19,014 bases of DNA from a candidate division TM6 bacterium UASB124 (lineage in GTDB: Bacteria > Dependentiae > Babeliae > Babeliales > RVW-14), in contig LDIV01000001.1 of the NCBI GenBank assembly GCA_001468855.1, positions 613,928 through 632,941 of the forward strand, given 5' to 3'. This document shows, piece after piece, positions 6,343-13,900 of the stretch (position 1 is the first letter of the stretch; each line of letters begins with the position of its first letter). A model generated the notes under the pieces. That model was not told the origin of the DNA. It searched no databases and saw only the letters and a program-made list of their open reading frames with translations. The position numbers were made by a program, and so were the translations under genes.

Positions 6343-9168
6343 ATGCTTCTTAAAGTATTAATGCGGGTTGTGTCCGCGTTGATCATTGGCCTTATTTTTT
6401 CACTATGGATTATTCAAAATACTCCTTCAGTAAAAAATATGGTTGGCTCAAAAATCATTTCGTTTCTTGAACAAAAATGGGGTGCGCACATTCAAGCGGA
6501 TTCAATTAAAATTAATTTTTTCACACTTTCTTTATATTTCAAACATGGAAAAGTAACGTCAGCACAAAATAAAGATTATGCTTGGCAATTTGAACAATGT
6601 AAGGTGCATGCATCTATTACACGTCTTTTGTTTACAAAGAAGGTAGCTTTGTATTTGACGTTTAATAATATAAAGGCAGTTACGTCATATAAATTACGGC
6701 AATCTGATCTTATTGATCATATTAAAAATATTTTTGCGACAGTGCCACCAACATTGAAGATTAAGGTTAAGGGAATAACGATTAATAACATTGATCTTAT
6801 GGTTAATCTTGATAAGTCAAAATCTATGAAATTACAAATACCCGGTTCATTTGCAGTTGTTAATAGTAAATATGCTGGAGGCCGTGAAAGAGGTTGGCAC
6901 GGTAGACTTGAGTTTAATGATGCGGTGTTATGGCAAAATAATGATGGTATCATTCATCATGCTTGCGGCTTTTTTTCGTTTAATAAGGATAACGGCATAT
7001 GGAATATGAGTTCTTCATTACGAGTACAAAGTCCGCTCCTTGATCCTGCTACTATTTATACGGTTGAAAGTATTTGTAATCAAACTCAGAAGTCAATTAC
7101 ATTAAAAGACCCAAAACATATTATAGATCTTACCGGAACATTTACCGAATCAGCCTATTGGGGTGTTAAGGGAAATTTTCCTGTTACGTTGATGACAAAG
7201 ATCGTTCGTTATATGCGAGATGGTTTACAACAAACTCAAATATCGTTGTGGCCTATGGCAGAGGGTAAGTGTGCCGTTGACCTTACCTTTGTTCCCAAAA
7301 AATCTGGTTATGCTATAGCTGGTTCGACCGTAATAACGGATTTTAAAGCGGCCAATATTGCCTTGCAGAAGGTATCGCTTATATTTGCAGGCAATAATGA
7401 TGAACGGACGTATTCCAATGTAGATATTATTAGATCTCCTCAAGCACAATTAACAGGCACATTCTATTGGGATTGGTTTAAAAACAACGGTAGCCTAACA
7501 ATAACCAATACAGCATCAATTGCCTTACCGTTAGATCGGGCGTCAAATAATCCGTTGATGGTTATTCCAGCTAATGATTTATCGTGTAGCATTGGTTTTG
7601 ATTTGGACGGATCTTTAAAAGGAACTTATCGATGTGCATTGACTAACAATACAACTAACCGACGTTATTCTTACAAAGGTATATTCATGCTTCGAGACAA
7701 AGAGGTTGTTGTAAAAGGATTAACGTCTAAAGGTAAATATGTTCTTAAGGCAGTTTTAAATCCACATATGCATCTGACCAAGTGGCGTTATGTATTAAAG
7801 CACAAAGATATTGTTAATTTATATGCTTCTTCTGCTGATCCTATGAAACTTGAGGGGACTGTTCGGTGGGCATTTATACGATCATTTCTTGATGATGGTT
7901 TTAAACGTTTTATTTTCAATAACAACTGTACATTTGCATTGATGCTGAATCAGCATGATTTAGAAAACCTTTATGGGACGTTTCATCTGTCGGAAGGTCG
8001 TTTTTTTATACCTGATTACCATAATCTTATTCAAAAAATTGAATTTAAATTACATGTTCATTTAAAAGCCAAACGTATGTTCTTTGATGATATATATATT
8101 GGTTTTAGCAAGGGGAATGTTACTTGCCCTCGGGCTTCGCTCACGTTAAAAGATGATTATAGTATTGGTATGGTTCATGCTCCACTAACTATTAATAATC
8201 TTTTTGTTAACTGGCATCGAGACTTTTATGGATTTGTGTATGGCAATCTCTTATTTAATAAACTTCCATCCGATATGCCAAAGCTTTCTGGGACTGTGGT
8301 GCTTAAACAATCACTCCTTAAAAATGCCTTGTTTGCAGAAGAAAAAAACAATTCTTTTTATGGACCTATGGGTGGCGTAATGCCATTATCATCATTACCA
8401 TTAGGTTTGGATATTAAATTGATGACCGAAAAACCTATTAAGGCAAAAACACCATCGATTGAAGCATTGGCATCATTGAATATGGTGCTCCATAATGTAC
8501 CGAACAAAGGATTATATTCATCTCCCTATATAACCGGGCTAATTAATCTTTCTAATGGTGAACTTAAATTTTTCAAACATCGATTACGTATTGAGTATGG
8601 CAAGATTCAATTTGTTTCTAATAATATGCATGATCCGTTAGTTGATTTGGTTGCTAAGAATCGTATTGGTAAATACTTTATTACCTTACAAATAACCGGA
8701 TCGCAACAAAAGCCAACAATCCTGCTTGAGTCAACACCGGATTTGACTGAAGAACAAATTATAGGATTACTATTTACCGGATCTGAGGATGTATCATTAC
8801 AGGCGGCTTTACCAACGATGATATTGCGTAATCTTGGTTCATTAATTTTTGATAACAAGAAACATGTAAAAAATTCATCATGGGTAGATAAATTAAATAA
8901 GACGCTTCAATACGTACAAATAACACCTGATTTTGATGAATCTGGAATTACTGGGGCCATTAAAGGATCAATTTCGGTTAATCTCAATGATCAATTACGT
9001 GCTCAGATTCAAAAAAATCTTGATCTACAAAAAGACTTCTCATCGCAACTAACTGATTTTTCAGCTCAAGTCGAGTATATGTTATCGGATGATATCAATT
9101 TAAAAGTTGTTAAAGATCAACGAGGTGAGCTTGGTTCAGAGGTTGAGATGCGGCTTAAGCTAGGCTGA
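6343..9168 (+). CDS. TamB/DUF490-family inner-membrane-anchored translocation protein
   Basis: The 941-aa protein has an N-terminal membrane anchor (about residues 7-26, VVSALIIGLIFSLWI), then a very long beta-strand-rich stretch. The C-terminal region carries the TamB hallmark SxPDLTEEQIIGLLFTG (about 801-817), and alternating strands continue to the end (EVEMRLKLG). TamB-family and other AsmA-like proteins form periplasm-spanning beta-grooves that take part in outer-membrane protein assembly or lipid transport. At 941 aa it is shorter than E. coli TamB (about 1260 aa). It starts 20 bp after the pilin gene with AGGG upstream; ATG at 6361 is an alternative. No tamA/bamA is in the window. It may serve the outer-membrane protein encoded further downstream, which is inference. 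Confidence 0.9.
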   Translation: MLLKVLMRVVSALIIGLIFSLWIIQNTPSVKNMVGSKIISFLEQKWGAHIQADSIKINFFTLSLYFKHGKVTSAQNKDYAWQFEQCKVHASITRLLFTKKVALYLTFNNIKAVTSYKLRQSDLIDHIKNIFATVPPTLKIKVKGITINNIDLMVNLDKSKSMKLQIPGSFAVVNSKYAGGRERGWHGRLEFNDAVLWQNNDGIIHHACGFFSFNKDNGIWNMSSSLRVQSPLLDPATIYTVESICNQTQKSITLKDPKHIIDLTGTFTESAYWGVKGNFPVTLMTKIVRYMRDGLQQTQISLWPMAEGKCAVDLTFVPKKSGYAIAGSTVITDFKAANIALQKVSLIFAGNNDERTYSNVDIIRSPQAQLTGTFYWDWFKNNGSLTITNTASIALPLDRASNNPLMVIPANDLSCSIGFDLDGSLKGTYRCALTNNTTNRRYSYKGIFMLRDKEVVVKGLTSKGKYVLKAVLNPHMHLTKWRYVLKHKDIVNLYASSADPMKLEGTVRWAFIRSFLDDGFKRFIFNNNCTFALMLNQHDLENLYGTFHLSEGRFFIPDYHNLIQKIEFKLHVHLKAKRMFFDDIYIGFSKGNVTCPRASLTLKDDYSIGMVHAPLTINNLFVNWHRDFYGFVYGNLLFNKLPSDMPKLSGTVVLKQSLLKNALFAEEKNNSFYGPMGGVMPLSSLPLGLDIKLMTEKPIKAKTPSIEALASLNMVLHNVPNKGLYSSPYITGLINLSNGELKFFKHRLRIEYGKIQFVSNNMHDPLVDLVAKNRIGKYFITLQITGSQQKPTILLESTPDLTEEQIIGLLFTGSEDVSLQAALPTMILRNLGSLIFDNKKHVKNSSWVDKLNKTLQYVQITPDFDESGITGAIKGSISVNLNDQLRAQIQKNLDLQKDFSSQLTDFSAQVEYMLSDDINLKVVKDQRGELGSEVEMRLKLG

Positions 9169-9710
9169 TGCCCGTCTGCGATTTTTTGTGCCGTCATCGC
9201 AAGCAACTCGTTTTTATTAACATTTCGCTTTGTTTTCTTTTCAGCAACGATTTCTTTTTTATGTGTTTCTATTTCAGCCATTTTGTGTAAGAGTTCTTTT
9301 TTTTCAAGCGTTAATTGTTCTATGCGTGCTTTGTCTTCTTCTAATTTTTGATCAAGTGCTGATTTGGTTGTTTCGAGGGATGATTTAGTTGCAGATACCT
9401 CAAGTCTGAGCGAGCTAAGTTCATTTTTTAATGCAGCATTTTCAGCCGTTTTTTCAAGAAGCTTTTTTTTGTACGTATTTTTTTTGATGGTAACGGTTTT
9501 TGCAGAAAAGTATAACTTATCAAGTTGATCGAGCATCGCGTACACTTTGGTTTGTGATGGTGCATATTCTTTACGAATGCTAATAAGTCCATCGGCAATT
9601 TTTTTATATGCATCTTGTATGAGCTCTGTACTTTTTGCATACATAGTATCGCTATGGGGTACTAATGGTACAAAAGTTATAGCGCAAACAATAATAGCCA
9701 ATTTCTTCAT
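9117..9710 (-). CDS. Exported coiled-coil protein of unknown function
   Basis: The 197-aa protein begins MKKLAIIVCAITFVPLVP, a signal peptide or N-terminal anchor, probably cleaved near residues 20-26. A strongly heptad-like, Lys/Glu/Leu-rich coiled coil covers about 83-160 (for example LKNELSSLRLEVSATK), and the tail is Ser/Pro-rich and likely disordered. ATG at 9710 is chosen over an in-frame upstream start at 9794 because AAAGGA lies 6 nt before it and a signal peptide follows directly. Its last 52 bp overlap the 3' end of the tamB-like gene tail to tail, and it diverges from the nuclease gene. Such proteins are usually periplasmic spacers or adaptors; no specific function can be given. 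Confidence 0.8.
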   Translation of the reverse strand: MKKLAIIVCAITFVPLVPHSDTMYAKSTELIQDAYKKIADGLISIRKEYAPSQTKVYAMLDQLDKLYFSAKTVTIKKNTYKKKLLEKTAENAALKNELSSLRLEVSATKSSLETTKSALDQKLEEDKARIEQLTLEKKELLHKMAEIETHKKEIVAEKKTKRNVNKNELLAMTAQKIADGHQPSLSRISTSEPSSPR

Positions 9711-9759
9711 TACAATCCTTTCATCTGGAAATATTGCAGCCTTTTTGTTTATATCCATT

Positions 9760-9769
9760 TTGTATACAA
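9760..9769. promoter_or_regulatory. Palindrome in the divergent intergenic region
   Basis: TTGTATACAA is a perfect 10-bp palindrome lying between the divergent coiled-coil and nuclease genes (gap 9711-9827). It could be an operator or part of overlapping promoters; convincing -35/-10 pairs were not found for either gene. Confidence 0.25.
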
Positions 9770-9827
9770 TAAGAAGTCTGTACAAAAAATTCAAATAATT
9801 CGTAAAGGATGCTGAGAGTTGTGTATT

Positions 9828-10469
9828 ATGAGCAAAAAATTATGTCGATTTTTTATCATTGTTTTATCGTATGCAGTTATTTCACTTACAGGAGCACCGG
9901 AGGTTTTGTTTGCTCCCGATGATCATCCAACAAACAGACTTCTTTCTCTTATCAATGATGCACAATCAAAAATTTATGCAGCCGTATATATGATTACTGA
10001 TAAGCAGATTGCACAAGCATTAATTGATGCAAAAAAAAGAGGTGTTGACGTACAAATTATTGTTGATGCATCGAGTGTTGAGACGCCATATGGTAAAGGG
10101 ACTCTTCTTAAAGAGAATAATATTGATCTTTTTGTTTTTAATTATAATGCAAAATCTGATCATAAAAAAACATGGCATTCTGCTCTTATGCATAATAAGT
10201 TTGCATTAATTGATCAAAAATTATGGACAGGATCATTTAATTGGACAAAGTCTGCCAATCTCAAGAACCAAGAGAATGTTATTATCATTGATAACAATGA
10301 TGTTTGTACAAAATTTGAAAAACACTTTCAATGTATGAAGATGCGTTGTGCTCATTATGGTATTGCGCGTGTTTATGAGCCAGAGCCATGGTGGAGGCGA
10401 TGGTATAATACCGCCAAAGATTCTATTGTTATCGGTTATAACAAAGTGAAAAAAGTAATCTGGGGGTGA
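9828..10469 (+). CDS. Exported phospholipase D-superfamily nuclease, single HKD motif
   Basis: The 213-aa protein contains one complete HKD motif: His122, Lys124 and Asp129 in MHNKFALID, followed by TGSFNW (134-139) and a downstream Glu149. This is the layout of small Nuc/BfiL-like PLD enzymes, which act as dimers with one HKD from each chain and cleave phosphodiester bonds, often in DNA. The first 22 residues (MSKKLCRFF... to LTGA) are a signal peptide, so it should act in the periplasm or outside the cell. A basic, Trp-rich tail (EPWWRRWYN, 186-194) may bind membranes or nucleic acid. The ATG at 9828 has GAGAG upstream; an in-frame TTG at 9819 with a better-spaced AGGA would add three residues. 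It might scavenge nucleic acid for a host-dependent cell. Confidence 0.88.
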   Translation: MSKKLCRFFIIVLSYAVISLTGAPEVLFAPDDHPTNRLLSLINDAQSKIYAAVYMITDKQIAQALIDAKKRGVDVQIIVDASSVETPYGKGTLLKENNIDLFVFNYNAKSDHKKTWHSALMHNKFALIDQKLWTGSFNWTKSANLKNQENVIIIDNNDVCTKFEKHFQCMKMRCAHYGIARVYEPEPWWRRWYNTAKDSIVIGYNKVKKVIWG

Positions 10470-10618
10470 CAGCTTGATGATTTAGGCTGATAACTTAGTC
10501 AATGTTAAGCACGGTATGGCTTTTTATAACTTTTTTTAAAAGTCTTTACTTTTTGTGCTGATTTTTATTACACCTAAATTTTACATTGAAGTTTAATCTG
10601 CTGGTCAATAGAGTGATC

Positions 10619-10632
10619 TTGACATTTGTCAA
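10619..10632. promoter_or_regulatory. Near-palindrome, possible operator
   Basis: TTGACA and TGTCAA form 6-bp inverted arms separated by two T residues. The left arm is also a consensus -35 hexamer, but the hexamer 16 nt downstream (TAAGGT) is a poor -10. Confidence 0.25.
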
Positions 10633-10837
10633 ACACGATGTAAGGTAGTTGGGAGAGTTAATTGACATATAAAAGGGTAGAGGGAAGGAGATTTTCTTGA
10701 ATGTGTCACGGCAATATCTATTAGTTTCCCAACAAAACATACTCGACAAAAACTTTTTCATTTATATCTCTGCCCACGCAAATAAAGAAAACTATGCAAC
10801 TACCGTAAAGCAATTGTTTGTTACTGTGTGTACATGG

Positions 10838-10866
10838 TTGTACATAAACAGTCTAAAGTTTATAAA
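10838..10866 (+). promoter_or_regulatory. Sigma70-like promoter of the surface-protein locus
   Basis: TTGTAC (10838-10843) and TATAAA (10861-10866) are separated by exactly 17 nt. This would start transcription near 10873 and leave a leader of about 110 nt before the giant gene. The -35 lies within TGTACATGGTTGTACA, which has two copies of the palindrome TGTACA and could be a regulator site. Confidence 0.55.
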
Positions 10867-10879
10867 TCTTAGAACAAAT

Positions 10880-10911
10880 TTGGCAAGAAAGGAGGGTGCA
10901 GTTGGCAAGAA
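10880..10911 (+). repeat. Direct TTGGCAAGAA repeats around a strong ribosome-binding site
   Basis: TTGGCAAGAA occurs at 10880-10889 and again at 10902-10911. Between them lies GGAGGG (10891-10896), a strong Shine-Dalgarno in the leader. It would serve a 10-codon frame from TTG 10902 to TAA 10934 (MARTVWCKFV), 48 nt before the giant gene's own start. The repeats are certain; a leader-peptide role is speculative. Confidence 0.4.
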
Positions 10912-10982
10912 CGGTGTGGTGTAAGTTTGTTTAAAATGTAAGTGAGTTAAGGTCGGTTGTTTTTCTCAAAGGAGAAAGTCTT

Positions 10983-13900
10983 ATGAAGCAAAACCTCAAA
11001 CGCATGCTACTATGTGTAGCGCTGGTAGGTTTGTCATTCACGGCAAAACCAGACGCAACGATGTATGACTGGGTGCCAGTTGGTGACGGAACGACGGTTG
11101 TTTCTAATCCGCTCGGTGATGATACTTTTGTAACAACAGGTGGTGTATATCTTGGTAATGATATTCTTGCAATAGATTCACCAAGCGCAGATTATAACAG
11201 AGCATTTAGTGCAACGGCTACTCGTTATATCCTTAACGTATATAACAAGGTATATGACAAAGCTCCCAATCTTGGCGGTACAGTAGTTGCTGGTTTAGAT
11301 CCGGTGCCTCTTAAGGTTAATGGTATTGTCAGATTAGAAGCTCGTGAACACGATATGATAATTAACATCAAAGATGATGTTATTATTGAACCATTATACG
11401 AAAAACTCCCAGTAGAATCTGAATGGGAAGGATCAATTCACGATAATTCCATGATCTATTTTGATACACGTCCAATATGTTCTCCATGTCAAGATGTGGA
11501 TCAAACATGTCGTAAGATTATGATTAATGTTGATCATAATCTTGAATTCCGCAGTAAGACGGTTGAGCTTAGAGACACAGAAGAAACTTTTGTAGATTAT
11601 AGCGATCTTATTATTGCTTTCAGAGGTCGTGGTACGGTTACGTTCAACATGAAAGATGGAACGTATGTAAAATTTATGGGTCAAACGGATGAATCTCATC
11701 CTTATGTTTATGTTCACGATGCTAATGGTAATTTGATTCGTGAGGTTGGCCCTAGTGAGGATAATATGCCATCAAATCTTGCTGGTGGTGTTCAAGTATT
11801 TATCTTAATGGATCAAGAATTAGAAGATGTCACCAGTTGCAAGAACAAAGTTATCTTCCAACGTCAAAGCATTGATAAGGTCCCATGTGGTGATAGCAAT
11901 TGCAAACGTCTTTTGGTTGAAGTTGGTCCTAACTCAACAATCAGCTATCTTTCTACAAATTTAACAGGTGAAACACAAGAATGCACAAGCGGCCCATGTG
12001 AGCTTTGCGGTGGCTATGGAGCCATGGCATTTGATACATCAAACAATGGGTCGGGTCGTATGGTTTTGTTTATTGATGGTGCTTATAAGTATGATAAAAC
12101 AACCGATGAGCTATCCAAGTTCCAATTTAACGATGGTGGTGTCATTGTTGCTGGTCACTATGTGAGTAGTTTTGAAGCAGATGTGATTTGTGGCGAAGGT
12201 CATTCCGCTGTAGGCTTTGATTATAGCAAACCAGCCGGTATCCGTGCAATTATGCGTGTTGTTGATAACAAACTTTATGATTCACTTTCAGAAGATCCAA
12301 CAGTTGATCAACGTCGTGGTCTTCTTCTTGTTAACCATGCGCAAAGTCATGGCAAACTTGCATCCGATCCATATTGGGATCTCTATAGCCCAGAAGCAGA
12401 AGGCTATCTTGGTGTATTGTGGGCATATTCAAAGCCAGAAAATTATGAAAAGAGTGTACGTAAGGGTTTTGTTCTTGGTGTAAATGGTACGCTTGATATA
12501 TACCACAATGTATTTGTTGATTATGTAGCAGGTTCGATTAATGAGACTGATCCATTGGCAGAATATGACTTTGGAACCCCTGATTTTGGTGGCAACCTTG
12601 GAGTTCTTAAAAAACGTAATCCAGCAGCATTAATAGCTGATGGCTTAGATGTTGCATTATTTACTTCGGGTAATCCATTTAGAACTCCTTCAATAAGCCC
12701 ATTTATTGCAGCAAATCCATTTGTACGTACAAATCCAGCACGTGCTGAAATTCAATTGCGTGGTTCTGGATCTTTGTATATGAGAGATTCTGCATCAACA
12801 CACTATGGTTTCTTGTATAACCTCTTTGACTATTCAGGAGCATATACAACTCCACTCAATGATCCAGATCTTGATTGGACATTAAGCTTGGCTCTTGGAA
12901 CCGGTACATACGATGGTTATCAATTATCACCAAATGCAAATACAGTGCAAGATGGTGAAGGTGAACATGTTCTTGATGTTGAAGGCGAATTAGCCGGGCG
13001 TTCTATTGCAAATAATACAGCATATGATTTGACAACAAATCAACCACGTGAATATACAACAATAGTAGAAAAATCAGGTGTTCTTAACGCCGCAACACTC
13101 TTGCTTAACTATAAGGGTCAAGAGATTTATGGATATACAACCTATGCTTGCGATGATCCAGGAACAGTGATTTGCCGTCCATTGGCAGTCGGTGGTGAAT
13201 ATACACGCTATAACTCACCAACATTATTCTTCAACAACAATGCATTGTTGTTTGAAACAACACTCCGTCATTCCGATGTTACCAAATGGATTGATGGTAT
13301 GCCAAATCTTTTGTCAGAACCAGGAATGACTGGTGGCGAACGTTTGTGGTTTAACGTATCTGTCAGCGAAGATAATCTTGATAATCGCAAAGCAGATCCA
13401 AACCGCTATCGTTTCCCAGAACTTCAGCTCTACAATGCAACTCTTGAATTACAAGAATCATTGTGTGCTGGCGGTATGCGTTTTGTAACTAAAGATTTAT
13501 TTGGTGATCCAACATCAGATAATACGTCAGAGATTCAATTCTTTGATCATGGTAAAGAACTTGATACAAGACTTACCGGTCATGGCCGAATCTTCTTGCT
13601 CGGTGGTTCAAACAATCACATGGCCGATGGTTCAAATAACTATGTTACTGAAAGTGCGTTTGTCAATATATTCAAACATAATGCACCAGCAATCGGACCT
13701 GATTTGCAAAGTGCACGTGTAACACTTTCGTTGATCAATGGTGACCAATTCCCATCACAATGTGAAAATGCAGCAGCTCGAGCAATTACAACACCTGATG
13801 AAACTCTTAAAGATAGCCAACGAGCACATCATTTAGTTATGATTTCACAGCCATGGCCATTGGAAAAGACATTGGATAAACGTTATCCAAAATGTAATAT

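Larger units (their letters stand above)
10470..10982 (+). other. Gene-poor leader region before the giant surface protein
   Basis: The 513 bp contain no convincing gene. Visible elements are a near-palindrome TTGACATTTGTCAA (10619-10632), a second TTGACA next to TATAAA (10662-10673), a purine-rich AAGGAG (10685-10690), a good promoter (10838-10866) and a leader with two TTGGCAAGAA repeats. An open frame from TTG at 10697 to 10924 (75 codons) follows that AAGGAG but resembles nothing and would run through the promoter; I do not call it. Confidence 0.6.

Noticed and set aside
10697..10924. 75-codon open frame from TTG after a good AAGGAG site
   Set aside because: It resembles no protein family, starts with TTG and would read through the best promoter and leader of the giant gene. 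The purine-rich site may be chance.
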